From assembly GCF_013415115.1 (NCBI RefSeq), contig NZ_JACCDD010000008.1:124001-188000 (forward strand): 64,000 nucleotides of DNA. Direction: 5' to 3'. The position numbers and the translations under genes were made by a program. Origin of the DNA: Vreelandella zhaodongensis (lineage in GTDB: Bacteria; Pseudomonadota; Gammaproteobacteria; Pseudomonadales; Halomonadaceae). Positions within the stretch are counted from its first letter, which is position 1, and each line of letters begins with the position of its first letter. Below, one piece after another: positions 44,022 through 53,666 of the stretch. The notes under the pieces are model-generated. The model was not told where the DNA came from and searched no databases. It was given only the letters and a program-made list of their open reading frames with translations.

Positions 44022-44869
44022 CCCCCGCCCGGTACGAGCCAGTCATCCAGAAATGCCTCGATTCCCTCGGAGTAGGCCGGTTCGCTATCCCGGAAGCCGG
44101 TGTTATGACCGCCCTGAATCTCCAGTAGTTGCTTTGGCTCTTGGGCTAGCTGATATACCGCCTCGCCATGGCTGAAGGGGATAATCTCGTCATCGCGGCT
44201 GTGAATGACCAATAATGGCGCCTGTATCCGCGTTACGTAGGTTTCCACTGGGTAGTCAATACGCGCCAGCCGACGCGCGGGCAGGAAGGGGTAGAGCTGC
44301 TGGGCGAGTGCTGGTACCGAGCGAAACGGTGACTCAAGGATCACCGCTGCAGGAGCCGCCTGCTGTTCCACCAGGTATGCGGCCAGTTCAGCGGCTACTG
44401 CTGCGCCCAACGAGCGGCCAAACACGATGATCTCGTCGGCCTCACTTTCAGCCTCATTGCGCAACCAGTGCCAGGCGGCGCGAGCATCCAGCGCTGTGCC
44501 TGACTCGGAAGGCCGGCCCTCGCTGCGGCCATAGCCACGGTAATCGATGATCAACACCGAAAGCCCCAGGCGGTGGAACTGGGCGATGCTCTCAAGCCGG
44601 TGGGAAATGTTGCCAGCATTACCGTGAAAGAACAGCAGGCTAGCGCGAGGCTCTGGGGCGGGTACCCACCAAGCATCCAGAGCCACATCGTCCTCGGTGG
44701 TCAGGGTCACCGCCTCCCACACCAGACCTCTGTCGGCTGGGGTGGCAACATGCTCGCGGCCAGCATTAGGCAGGTACAGCAGGCGCTCCTGGAAGGCCCA
44801 CATCAGTGCAACCAGCAGGGCATAGATGAGCACCAAAGACAGCACTGTTTTCGCCATCATTCTCGCCAT
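44018..44869 (-). CDS. Alpha/beta hydrolase, BEM46/ABHD13 type
   Basis: A 283-residue serine hydrolase with one N-terminal membrane anchor (about residues 7-26). The oxyanion HGNAGN is at residues 82-87, the nucleophile Ser153 in GRSLGAA, the acid in HSRDDEIIP and the His in GGHNTG. Substrate unknown; relatives act on lipids or thioesters. It lies convergent to the acyl-CoA synthetase and 91 bases downstream of valS on the same strand. A strong hairpin after valS probably separates the two. Confidence 0.82.
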   Translation of the reverse strand: MARMMAKTVLSLVLIYALLVALMWAFQERLLYLPNAGREHVATPADRGLVWEAVTLTTEDDVALDAWWVPAPEPRASLLFFHGNAGNISHRLESIAQFHRLGLSVLIIDYRGYGRSEGRPSESGTALDARAAWHWLRNEAESEADEIIVFGRSLGAAVAAELAAYLVEQQAAPAAVILESPFRSVPALAQQLYPFLPARRLARIDYPVETYVTRIQAPLLVIHSRDDEIIPFSHGEAVYQLAQEPKQLLEIQGGHNTGFRDSEPAYSEGIEAFLDDWLVPGGG

Positions 44870-44914
44870 AGAATCGACTCGGGGTTAGTGGGGGCGTGAG
44901 TGTGCGCAAAATGC

Positions 44915-44940
44915 AGACGGCACCCTCGGGTGCCGTCTTT
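44915..44940 (-). terminator. Terminator after valS
   Basis: AGACGGCACCC (44915-44925) pairs perfectly with GGGTGCCGTCT (44928-44938), an 11-bp stem. On the minus strand it follows the valS stop by about 23 bases and runs into TGCATTTT; on the plus strand it is followed by TTTAGTCT, so it may work both ways. Confidence 0.7.
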
Positions 44941-44960
44941 AGTCTAGCTAATCGTTCACT

Positions 44961-47807
44961 CTATAGCGCCGCGATCTTCGCCTGTTGCTCTTCCAGCAGC
45001 TTTTTGGCAGCTTGGAATTCGGCGAGTTTGCCACGCTCTTTTTCCACCACGGCTTCGGGGGCTTTGGCGATAAAGCCTTCGTTGCCGAGCTTCTTCTCGA
45101 TGCCGCCGATCAGCTTGTCCTGCTTTTCAATTTCTTTAGCTAGGCGTTTTAGTTCGGCGTCTTTGTCGATCAGATCCGCCATGGGCACCAGCACTTCCAT
45201 GTCACCCACTAACTGGGTGGCTGAAAGCGGTGCGTCGTCTGGGTTGGATAGCCAGGTGGCGCTTTCCAACTTAGCCAGCTTGGCCAGGAAGTGGCGGTTG
45301 CTTTCCAGGCGTTCGGCGTCTTCCGGTTTACCTTTGGTGAGCAGTACATCCAGCGGTTTGCCGGGGGCAATATTCATCTCGGCGCGGATGTTACGCACCG
45401 CGATAATCACGCCTTTCAGCCATTCGATATCGCGCGTGGCCTGCTCGTCGATTTTGCTTTCGTCGGCTTCCGGCCAGGCTTGGAGCATGATAGACGCGCC
45501 ATCACCGACGAAGGTGCCTGCCAGTGGCGCAACGCGCTGCCAGATCTCTTCTGAGATGTAAGGCATCATCGGGTGAGCGAGGCGCAGAATGGTTTCCAGC
45601 ACGCGGACCAGCGTACGGCGGGTACCACGTTTGGCTTCCTCACTGGCATTTTCGTCCCACAAGACCGGTTTGGAAAGTTCCAAGTACCAGTCGCAGTACT
45701 CGTTCCAGACAAACTCATACAGCGCTTGAGAAGCGTGGTCAAAGCGGTATTCGTCCATCGCTTTGGTGACCTGGGCCTCAGTTTTCTGCAGCTGGGAAAT
45801 AATCCAGCGGTCGGCCAGTGAAAGCTCAACGTCACCGCCTTCTGTTCCGCAGTCTTCACCTTCGGCATTCATTAGCACGTAGCGTGAAGCGTTCCACAGC
45901 TTGTTGCAGAAGTTGCGGTAGCCATCCAGGCGGTTCATATCAAACTTGATATCGCGCCCGGTGGTTGCCTGGGAAAGGAACGTAAAGCGCAGGGCATCGG
46001 TGCCGTGGGCTTCAATGCCGTCTTTAAATTCGTCCTTGGTCGCTTTGGCAATGGCTTTGGCCTGTTTCGGCTGCATCATATTACCGGTGCGCTTTTCCAG
46101 CAGCGCATCCAGGCTGATGCCATCAATCAGGTCGATGGGGTCCAGCACATTGCCCTTGGATTTGGACATTTTCTGACCCTGACCGTCGCGTACCAAACCG
46201 TGTACATAAACGGTTTTGAACGGGACTTCGCCAGTGAACTTGAGGGTCATCATGATCATCCGGGCAACCCAGAAGAAGATAATGTCAAAACCGGTCACCA
46301 GCACGCTGGAGGGGTGGAAGGTTTCCAGTTCAGGGGCTTTTTCTGGCCAGCCTAGCGTGCCAAACGTCCACAGGCCCGAGCTGAACCAGGTGTCGAGGAC
46401 GTCTTCGTCTTGGGTCAGGGTGACGTCTGCTGCAAGGCCGTGCTTTTCGCGGGCTTCTTCTTCGCTGCGGGCAACGTACACATTGCCTTCGGCGTCGTAC
46501 CAAGCGGGAATGCGGTGGCCCCACCACAGCTGGCGAGAAATACACCAGTCTTGCAGGTCGCGCATCCAGGCGAAGTACATGTTTTCGTAGTTCTTCGGCA
46601 CGAACTGGATATCGCCGTTTTCCACCGCTTCAATGGCGGGTTTGGCTAGCGTTTCTACCGCAACGAACCATTGATCAGTGAGCAACGGCTCGATCACATC
46701 GCCAGAACGGTCGCCATAGGGCAGGGTGTTGTTGACTGCTTCCACCTGTTCCAGAAGGCCCAGGGCGTCCATATCGGCAACAATCTGCTTACGCGCTTCA
46801 AAACGGTCCAACCCTGCGTACTTGGCGGGGAGGCTGGCGTCTTCGTCGGGATGGGGAGTGCCTTTCAGGTCAAAGATTTCAGCGCGCTCAAGGATGGTGG
46901 CATCCTTGGTGAACACATTGATCAGCAGGTGGTTCTGGCGCTTGCCGACTTCGTAGTCATTGAAGTCGTGGGCCGGGGTGATCTTCACGCAGCCGGAGCC
47001 TTTTTCCATATCGGCGTGTTCATCGGCAACGATAGGAATGCGGCGGCCGACTAGCGGCAATTCGATAAATTTGCCGACCAACGAGGCATAGCGAGCATCG
47101 TCTGGGTTAACCGCGACACCCGTATCGCCTAGTAAGGTTTCGGGGCGAGTGGTAGCCACGACCAGATAATCTTTACCATCGGTGGTTTTGACGCCATCGG
47201 CTAGTGGGTAGCGGAAGTGCCAGAAGCTGCCCTGCTGATCTTTGTTTTCCACTTCCAGGTCGGAAATGGCGGTGTGCAGGGTAGGGTCCCAGTTAACCAG
47301 GCGTTTGCCACGGTAGATCAACTTTTCTTCGTGCAAGCGCACGAACACTTCTTGCACGGCTTTATAGAAGCCGTCATCCATGGTGAAGCGCTCGCGGGAC
47401 CAATCAACGCTGGCGCCCATGCGGCGCAACTGGCGGGTGATGTGGCCGCCGGACTCCTCTTTCCACTCCCACACCTTGTCGATAAACGCATCGCGGCCCA
47501 GGTCGTGGCGGGTTTTGCCTTCTTCCGCGGCAATTTTACGCTCAACCAGCATTTGCGTGGCGATACCAGCGTGGTCGGTGCCTACCTGCCACAGGGTGTT
47601 GTTGCCCTGCATCCGCTTCCAACGCGTCAGGGTATCCATAATGGTGTCCTGGAACGCGTGGCCCATGTGCAGGCTGCCGGTCACGTTAGGCGGCGGAATC
47701 ATGATTGAAAACGGCTTACCACGGCCTGTTGGGACGAAGCGGTTGTCGGCTTCCCAGCGTTCGTACCAGCGGGTTTCGATCTGTTCGGGTTGGTAGGTCT
47801 TTTCCAT
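44961..47807 (-). CDS. valS: Valyl-tRNA synthetase
   Basis: Class I aminoacyl-tRNA synthetase charging tRNA-Val. Start at the ATG 47807 gives [11 protein letters not shown] and 948 residues (E. coli 951); an in-frame TTG adds eight residues but is not needed. HIGH motif appears as [14 protein letters not shown] (about residue 41), KMSKS as [10 protein letters not shown] (about residue 552). An editing CP1 domain lies between them, and the C-terminal coiled coil (about 880-948) is present. A strong terminator hairpin follows the stop. Confidence 0.97.
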   Translation of the reverse strand: MEKTYQPEQIETRWYERWEADNRFVPTGRGKPFSIMIPPPNVTGSLHMGHAFQDTIMDTLTRWKRMQGNNTLWQVGTDHAGIATQMLVERKIAAEEGKTRHDLGRDAFIDKVWEWKEESGGHITRQLRRMGASVDWSRERFTMDDGFYKAVQEVFVRLHEEKLIYRGKRLVNWDPTLHTAISDLEVENKDQQGSFWHFRYPLADGVKTTDGKDYLVVATTRPETLLGDTGVAVNPDDARYASLVGKFIELPLVGRRIPIVADEHADMEKGSGCVKITPAHDFNDYEVGKRQNHLLINVFTKDATILERAEIFDLKGTPHPDEDASLPAKYAGLDRFEARKQIVADMDALGLLEQVEAVNNTLPYGDRSGDVIEPLLTDQWFVAVETLAKPAIEAVENGDIQFVPKNYENMYFAWMRDLQDWCISRQLWWGHRIPAWYDAEGNVYVARSEEEAREKHGLAADVTLTQDEDVLDTWFSSGLWTFGTLGWPEKAPELETFHPSSVLVTGFDIIFFWVARMIMMTLKFTGEVPFKTVYVHGLVRDGQGQKMSKSKGNVLDPIDLIDGISLDALLEKRTGNMMQPKQAKAIAKATKDEFKDGIEAHGTDALRFTFLSQATTGRDIKFDMNRLDGYRNFCNKLWNASRYVLMNAEGEDCGTEGGDVELSLADRWIISQLQKTEAQVTKAMDEYRFDHASQALYEFVWNEYCDWYLELSKPVLWDENASEEAKRGTRRTLVRVLETILRLAHPMMPYISEEIWQRVAPLAGTFVGDGASIMLQAWPEADESKIDEQATRDIEWLKGVIIAVRNIRAEMNIAPGKPLDVLLTKGKPEDAERLESNRHFLAKLAKLESATWLSNPDDAPLSATQLVGDMEVLVPMADLIDKDAELKRLAKEIEKQDKLIGGIEKKLGNEGFIAKAPEAVVEKERGKLAEFQAAKKLLEEQQAKIAAL

Positions 47808-47899
47808 GGGGAGTCGGCTCACGGCTTGCAAAAAAATGGTGGCAAGTATACCGCGAACGACCCCCTGGCGTCAGGGGCGTTGATGAAACCGCACAGCGG

Positions 47900-49216
47900 T
47901 TAATCGCGTAGGGCGCGGTCGCGTACTTTCACCACGGGCTCCATGAGGTAGTCCAATACGCTGCGCTTACCGCTGAGAATATCGATTTCCGCCACCATAC
48001 CGGGAATTATGGTCAGCGGTTCATTGCCAGCGTCGAAGAGATAGCCGTCGGTGCGCACCTCAACGGGGTACATCAGCTCACCGCTTTCGGGCATTTGGAC
48101 AGCGTCGGCGGCAATAGTGACCAGCTCACCATCCAGTCCGCCGTAACGGGCAAAGTCGTAGGCCGTTAGTTTTACCTTCACCGGCTGGCCGGGGTAGAGG
48201 AAGGCGATATCCGAGGGGCGAATATGCGCTTCTACGACCAAGGCGTCGTCGGCAGGAACGACTTCTACGAGCGGCTCACCGGAGCCTGCTACGCCACCTA
48301 CGGTGCTAATATGCACTTGATTAACAACCCCTGCGACTGGCGAGCGGATGGTGGTGCGTGCCACCTGGTCTGCTCGGCCGGGAAGCGTCTTTTGTAGCTC
48401 TGCGACCTGTGAGGTCGCTTCGGCCAGTTGAGCGAGCGCATCGGCTTCAAAGGCATTGCGAGCGGCTGCTTTGCGGTCTTCAATTTCAGCGATGGAAGAT
48501 TCAGCCCGGGCAACGGCACTTTGTTGGCGGGCTACCTCGCCGCGCAGCTCGTTGAGTGATTGACGCACTCGCAGCAGCGAGGTTTCAGGCTCAATGCCGC
48601 GCTGGGCCAGCGGCTGAACGATGGCCAGTTCTCGTTCGGCCAGCTGCACGCCGGAACGGGCAGTGCTTAACGCGGCTTCGAGCTCAGCTTTTTCCTGACG
48701 GCGTTGATAGCCCTGCTGTTCTAATACTTGAAGCTCGGCGCTTAGCTCCAACTGCCGCCCATGAAACAGACGGGTTTCGCTCGCGGCCACACTGGGGGCG
48801 CCTTGGCTGAGTGCATCATCGAGTGCCAGCGGCGTTTGGTTGATTTCGGCTTCCAGGCGTTGCAAGCGCAGTTGCAGCGAACGTAGGCGCTGTAAGCTCT
48901 CTTCGTAGTCACCTTCCAGCGTGCCGCCACTAAGCACCATCAGCGTGTCGCCTTGTTCGACCGTATCCCCACGGCGTACGTTAATCTCGGTCACCACGCC
49001 GCCTTCCAGGCTTTCTACTACTTGCAGGCTGCGCGAGGGCACGACTTTGCCTTGCCCTCGAGTCACTTCGTCCACTTCCGTGAGATAAGCCCATAAGAAG
49101 CCAATCAGTAAAAAGCCAATAATGGTGAGTAGCAGCAGGCTGCTGGCAATTGGGCGTTTGGCGCGGCCATGGCGTACAAAGTGTTCAAAATCAAGCTGGG
49201 ACGTCGGGCGGCTCAC
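47900..49216 (-). CDS. Type I secretion membrane-fusion protein (HlyD/LapC family)
   Basis: A 438-residue inner-membrane adaptor linking the ABC exporter to the outer-membrane channel. One transmembrane helix (about residues 25-45) is followed by a biotinyl-lipoyl-like half-motif (VVESLEGGVVTEINVRRGDTV), a long Gln/Glu/Arg-rich coiled coil (about 110-285) and a beta-barrel domain with a second lipoyl half. GTG start in a GTGA overlap with the ABC gene. It is the last gene of the secretion operon. Close in layout to LapC of large-adhesin export systems. Confidence 0.9.
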   Translation of the reverse strand: MSRPTSQLDFEHFVRHGRAKRPIASSLLLLTIIGFLLIGFLWAYLTEVDEVTRGQGKVVPSRSLQVVESLEGGVVTEINVRRGDTVEQGDTLMVLSGGTLEGDYEESLQRLRSLQLRLQRLEAEINQTPLALDDALSQGAPSVAASETRLFHGRQLELSAELQVLEQQGYQRRQEKAELEAALSTARSGVQLAERELAIVQPLAQRGIEPETSLLRVRQSLNELRGEVARQQSAVARAESSIAEIEDRKAAARNAFEADALAQLAEATSQVAELQKTLPGRADQVARTTIRSPVAGVVNQVHISTVGGVAGSGEPLVEVVPADDALVVEAHIRPSDIAFLYPGQPVKVKLTAYDFARYGGLDGELVTIAADAVQMPESGELMYPVEVRTDGYLFDAGNEPLTIIPGMVAEIDILSGKRSVLDYLMEPVVKVRDRALRD

Positions 49217-51351
49217 AATGCTGTTCCTTCACGCGTGCGGTGGGGCGCTGCTTCAACGGGGCGCATCACCTGGGCCTTAGGGCCATCGGCAATAATCTGG
49301 CCTTGATCAACAATAATCACCCGATCAACCAGCGCTAGCAGGCTGGTACGGTGCGTCACGACGACCAGGGTTTGCGATTGGCTAGCGGCTTTCAGTCGTG
49401 AGATCACCTCTTTTTCGGTTTGAATATCCATCGCGCTGGTTGGCTCATCCATCAGCAACATCGGTGGGTCTCCCAGCAGCGCGCGGGCAAGGCAGATGAG
49501 CTGCCGCTGGCCACCGGAAAGCCCTTCGCCGCGCTCACCAATGAGCATGTCATAGCCCTGGGGGTGGCGGGAGATAAAGTCGTGGGCACCGGCCAGTTTG
49601 GCGGCCTGGAGAATTTGTTCATCGGTAGGGTGGTGGGCACCAATCGCAATATTCTGGCGAACGGTGCCAGAAAACAGCCACGCTTCCTGCAACACGCTAC
49701 CAATGTTGTGACGTAAATCCGCAGGGTCGATTTGGCGAATATCGGTATCGTCTACCAGTACCGCGCCTTTTTCGGGCGGGTAAATACCGAGCAGTAGCCG
49801 CGCCAGGGTACTTTTACCAGAGCCCACGCGACCCAGTAGCGCAACCTTCTCCCCAGGCTCGATTGTCAGGTTGATATTGGCCAGTGCCGCAGTGGTTTGC
49901 TCTGGGTAACGGAAGCTCACATCTTGCAGGCTGATTTTGCCTTCCAGAGAAGGGCGGCTTAAGTAGTGACGGCCGAAGGGGCGCTCGGAAGGCATATTCA
50001 TTAGCTGGTCAAGCGCGCGGTAAGAGGTGCGGGCTTGGTTAATGCGGGTCATGGTTTGAGCCAGCTGCGCCAGCGGCGCGAGTGCCCGTCCGGTGAGAAT
50101 CACACAGGCAATCATTGCGCCCATGGAAATGACGCCGTCGCCGACTAAAAACACCCCATACACGACAATACTCACCTGAGCGGCTTGCTGGGCGAACGCG
50201 GTGGCATTCAGGGCAAATTGTTGAATTGCGCGGCCTTTACGACCCACGTTAGATTGCTGCTGAACGCTCTCTTCCCAGCGCTGACGAATCATTGGCGCAG
50301 CGCCACTGGCTTTAATGGTTTCCAACCCTGTTACCGCTTCAATCAGCACGCCCTGCTTGGAACGACTCTCTTCAAAGGCTTGGCCGGAAAGGCGTTTAAG
50401 AAAGGGCTGCACCGCCAGGCCAATCAGCAGTACCAACGGCACGGCAATCAGCGGCACCATAAAGAGCGGGCCCCCAATCAGATAAATCACGCCGATAAAC
50501 AGGAAAATAAACGGCAAATCGACGAGGGCTACCAGCGATGCTGAGGCGAAGAAATCGCGCAGCGACTCAAATTCCCGCAGGGTATTGGCAAACCCACCGG
50601 TAGAGCCCCGCTTGGCACTCATTTGTAGATTGAGCACATGGTCAAAAATGCGCCTGCCCATGCGCAGGTCAGCTTCTTGTCCCGCCCGTTCAATAAACAG
50701 TTGGCGCAACGTTTTTACCGCAAAATCAAACAGCAATGCGATGCTCACACCCACGGTTAGTGCGACGAGCGATTCAATGGCCTCGTTGGGCAATACGCGG
50801 TCGTAAACCACCATAATAAACAGTGAGGTGGCTAGCCCAAGGAAGTTGGTTAGCGCAGCGGCAATCACCACTTGGGTGTACACCCAACGATTAGACGAGA
50901 GTGCGCTCCAAAACCAGTGGCCGCCTTGTATGGCTGGCTCGCTATTCAGTGTTACCGGCCGGTAGCGGGCGCGCACCGCAATCAGGTGGCCGATGTACTC
51001 AGCTTGAAGGGCACTTAACGCGGTGTCGACCGGCTGTTTGCCTAATGCCGGATCAAACAGCGCAAAACGCTCATCATCAATGCGCTCAATGATGACCACG
51101 GCGCGCCCGTTTTTTAGCAGCGCAACCGCTGGCAGCAGCGAGTTACCCAACGTTGCCAGCGCATGTTCACCCAGCGCAGCGACCATGCCGTGACGCTCAG
51201 CAGCATCAATAAAGCCGTCGGGGGTGAGCGGGGTGTTTGCGCCTACCCGTTGGGCGCGTATAGCCGCTTCTGAGACCGGCAGCTCAAGCCGAGCCGCCAC
51301 AAAGGTCAGGCATTGCTCAAGGGCATCCGTGTGGGGATTAGCGGCGTTCAA
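49213..51351 (-). CDS. Type I secretion ABC transporter (LapB-like)
   Basis: A 712-residue exporter. Residues 1-130 are a C39-like domain in which the catalytic Cys is not seen at the expected place, as in LapB-type transporters that bind rather than cut their substrate. A six-helix membrane domain spans about residues 150-430. The ATPase part has Walker A LLGRVGSGKSTLARLL (about residue 505), signature LSGGQRQLICLARALL and Walker B MLLMDEPTSAMD. The TTG start overlaps the TolC-like gene by 14 bases, with GGAG 7 bases upstream. The likely substrate is an RTX adhesin, which is not encoded in the window. Confidence 0.9.
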   Translation of the reverse strand: MNAANPHTDALEQCLTFVAARLELPVSEAAIRAQRVGANTPLTPDGFIDAAERHGMVAALGEHALATLGNSLLPAVALLKNGRAVVIIERIDDERFALFDPALGKQPVDTALSALQAEYIGHLIAVRARYRPVTLNSEPAIQGGHWFWSALSSNRWVYTQVVIAAALTNFLGLATSLFIMVVYDRVLPNEAIESLVALTVGVSIALLFDFAVKTLRQLFIERAGQEADLRMGRRIFDHVLNLQMSAKRGSTGGFANTLREFESLRDFFASASLVALVDLPFIFLFIGVIYLIGGPLFMVPLIAVPLVLLIGLAVQPFLKRLSGQAFEESRSKQGVLIEAVTGLETIKASGAAPMIRQRWEESVQQQSNVGRKGRAIQQFALNATAFAQQAAQVSIVVYGVFLVGDGVISMGAMIACVILTGRALAPLAQLAQTMTRINQARTSYRALDQLMNMPSERPFGRHYLSRPSLEGKISLQDVSFRYPEQTTAALANINLTIEPGEKVALLGRVGSGKSTLARLLLGIYPPEKGAVLVDDTDIRQIDPADLRHNIGSVLQEAWLFSGTVRQNIAIGAHHPTDEQILQAAKLAGAHDFISRHPQGYDMLIGERGEGLSGGQRQLICLARALLGDPPMLLMDEPTSAMDIQTEKEVISRLKAASQSQTLVVVTHRTSLLALVDRVIIVDQGQIIADGPKAQVMRPVEAAPHRTREGTAL

Positions 51352-52792
51352 GGTAAATCTCCATCACATCGAGTAGCTGCCCGGTTACCGCGAGCTGTTG
51401 AAAGCTAGCTTGCTCCCAGCGCACACGGCGATTAATCAGCTCTAGCGCGGTTTGGAACAGATCCCGCTGGGCGTCCAACAAATCGTTAATGCTGCTTCTT
51501 CCTACGGCGAACTGATCGCGGTAGGCCAGTAGCGCTTCTTCTTCAGCGGCAAGCGTGGCAGTTTGCGCTTCAAGCTCCGCTAGGCGGGTGCGCGTGTCGG
51601 TATAGGCAGAGCGCACTTCCCGCTCCAGCTCGCGATGCAAGGCTTGGCGTTCAAATTGGCTCTGCTGCTGACGTTCAACCGCTTGGGCAATGCGCGATGA
51701 GGTCGCGCCGCCGCTATAGGGCGTGTAATCAAGATTAAATAACAGCGCCACGTCATTATCCGATTCGTTGAACTCATTCACATCGAATTGACGACCTTCC
51801 ACGGCTACGCTCAGGCTAGGCAAGCGGGCGTTACGGGTAGCTTGAGCGTCGGCTTCGCTGGCCTCGCTGGCCAGGGTTTGGCTACGCAGCGAGGCGTTAC
51901 GGGCAAGGGCGTTCTCCAGCAGTTGGTCGGCGCTGGTCTCGCTTAGTAGCGCCCCGCCTTGGGGCAAGGCCAGCTCGTCGGGCTGGGTAAAGAACGCTTC
52001 TTGGTAGACGTTAATCGCCCTGGCTAACTCACCTTCTAAGGAGATTAGCCGCGAGTTGGCGTCGCTTAAGCGGCTCTGGGCACGCAGTACATCGGCTCGC
52101 GAACCGGCGCCTGCCTCGCGGCGAAGTTGAACGTCTTCAAAAATGCGCTGATGCTGCTGCAGATTGTGCTCAGCTAGCTGGCGCTGAGCGGTAACACGGG
52201 CAACATCCAAGTAGGCATTCAAGGCGTAGAGGACTTCTTCTTCGACACTGGCGTGGGACTGCCAATAAGCTGCTTCAGCGCTAAGATCGGCCGCGCGTAT
52301 GCGCTCACCGCTGGCGCCAAAATCCACCAACAGCTGGCTGAGCGTAACGACCGCGTCGACGCGTGAGCCGCGGTCGGGTAGTGATTCAGTGCGCTGCAAG
52401 TCGTTACGGTACTCAAGCCCAGCGTTCACCTGAGGGCGACGCACGGCGCGCACTTCGTCAATTTGCAGCACCGACTCACGCTCACGCGAGCGCTGGGCCA
52501 GAATGCGAGGCTGTTGCTCTAGGGCCTGTTGGATTTTTTGGCGCAGCGCCTCTAGCGCAGAGGGGGCTTCCATTGGCTGACCTGTTTGCCAGCGAAAGCG
52601 CGTTAGCAGTTGCGTCAGTTCCGGCGAAAAGGCGGGACCTTGCAACGATGAGGCGGGCAGTGGCGTAGCCTCGGGAAGCGGTTCATCAAACGCCGTTTGG
52701 GCAGCCAGCAATGGGCTTGCCAGCAAAAATGCAGCGGCCACACTGCGTAGTAATAGCCGTTTGCGTGGCCGCGTATCAACATTAAAAGACAT
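51338..52792 (-). CDS. TolC-like outer membrane channel (LapE type)
   Basis: A 484-residue outer-membrane efflux protein with a signal peptide of about 31 residues ending in LLAAQTA. It has two OEP repeats with long amphipathic helices rich in Ala, Gln and Arg (about residues 75-270 and 280-475) and a turn region NAGLEYRNDLQRTES. It forms the outer channel for the ABC and HlyD proteins encoded immediately downstream. It ends with a short Ile-Tyr-Leu-Glu-Arg-Arg tail. Confidence 0.88.
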   Translation of the reverse strand: MSFNVDTRPRKRLLLRSVAAAFLLASPLLAAQTAFDEPLPEATPLPASSLQGPAFSPELTQLLTRFRWQTGQPMEAPSALEALRQKIQQALEQQPRILAQRSRERESVLQIDEVRAVRRPQVNAGLEYRNDLQRTESLPDRGSRVDAVVTLSQLLVDFGASGERIRAADLSAEAAYWQSHASVEEEVLYALNAYLDVARVTAQRQLAEHNLQQHQRIFEDVQLRREAGAGSRADVLRAQSRLSDANSRLISLEGELARAINVYQEAFFTQPDELALPQGGALLSETSADQLLENALARNASLRSQTLASEASEADAQATRNARLPSLSVAVEGRQFDVNEFNESDNDVALLFNLDYTPYSGGATSSRIAQAVERQQQSQFERQALHRELEREVRSAYTDTRTRLAELEAQTATLAAEEEALLAYRDQFAVGRSSINDLLDAQRDLFQTALELINRRVRWEQASFQQLAVTGQLLDVMEIYLERR

Positions 52793-52828
52793 TCACGTTC
52801 CTGAATAACGTCGGTGCTTGGCACCCAA

Positions 52829-53608
52829 TTAAGAGGGGGCTGGCCATTGATAGCGCTCTTCGCTGCTGAACGCTTCTTGCCACTCGGAAAGGGGGCGGGA
52901 AGCGTTTGCTTCTTGCGGCGATGTTGTCGGCCGCTGAAGGAGGCTGCGAAGAGCGCCAAGCTGCTGTTGGGATATGAGCTGAGCGTACACTAAAGGAACG
53001 GCATCCAATTGCCAGAAAAGCCCCATTTGTTCAGCGGATAGCGCCTTCCAAGCGGGCTCATCAATTTGATATAACGGCGTGCTGCCTCGATAGCCCTCTG
53101 GCTGCCAAGGCGTGAGTAGCTTGGCATTGGCCAATGCATCAAGCTGCTGTGCAACTCGCTGGCAACCTGCTTCCCGCTGCTGGAGAAAAGCCAGTACTTG
53201 TTGGGGGAAGCTGGCTAGTTCGCCGTGTTGGTTAAAGAAAGGCTCGGCATCCAGACGCGCCACCACAAAAGATGAATGTTGGTCGATGCATAGCTTTTCA
53301 GGATATTCAGCATGCAGCCCGAAGGGGTGGCTTCGCAGGGCGGCGGGCACATACGCCGCGCGCCAGCCCCCTTGGCTATCGACGATGAGATTTTGTTCAT
53401 CGCGCAGCCCCAATAGTGCGACGGCCTGCCAGCCTGATGCTGTTTGGGTGAACCCAATTGGAAAACTAGCGGCCGCATGGCGTAATTCGGCTTCTGCTAG
53501 GCTTGCTTGGGTAATGTGCTGAGCAAAATGGTAGGCAGTAAAACGTTGCCACATCAAACCGCCGTGGCGCTTAACGTCAAGCGGCACCCAGTGGGCAGCG
53601 TGGGCCAT
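52829..53608 (-). CDS. SapC family protein
   Basis: A 259-residue protein of the SapC family (PF07277), named after the Campylobacter fetus S-layer locus. The ATG at 53608 follows AAAGG by about 8 bases; the frame extends 17 codons further but that part looks non-coding. No signal peptide is seen, so it is probably cytoplasmic. Recognisable segments are ASFPIGFTQTASGWQAVALL, RSHPFGLHAEYPEKLCID and LTPWQPEGYRGSTPLYQIDE. It lies 36 bases before the TolC-like gene at the head of the secretion operon; the co-location suggests a role in export or in handling of a surface protein, unproven. Confidence 0.8.
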   Translation of the reverse strand: MAHAAHWVPLDVKRHGGLMWQRFTAYHFAQHITQASLAEAELRHAAASFPIGFTQTASGWQAVALLGLRDEQNLIVDSQGGWRAAYVPAALRSHPFGLHAEYPEKLCIDQHSSFVVARLDAEPFFNQHGELASFPQQVLAFLQQREAGCQRVAQQLDALANAKLLTPWQPEGYRGSTPLYQIDEPAWKALSAEQMGLFWQLDAVPLVYAQLISQQQLGALRSLLQRPTTSPQEANASRPLSEWQEAFSSEERYQWPAPS

Positions 53609-53666
53609 AGGAAAACCTTTGTGGTGGTGATAACAAGGCGGCCACCTTACCAAGAACACGCGCTAA

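Noticed and set aside
44896..45561. 221-codon open frame antisense to valS
   Set aside because: Shadow of the valS coding strand with low-complexity Ser/Leu composition and no family resemblance.
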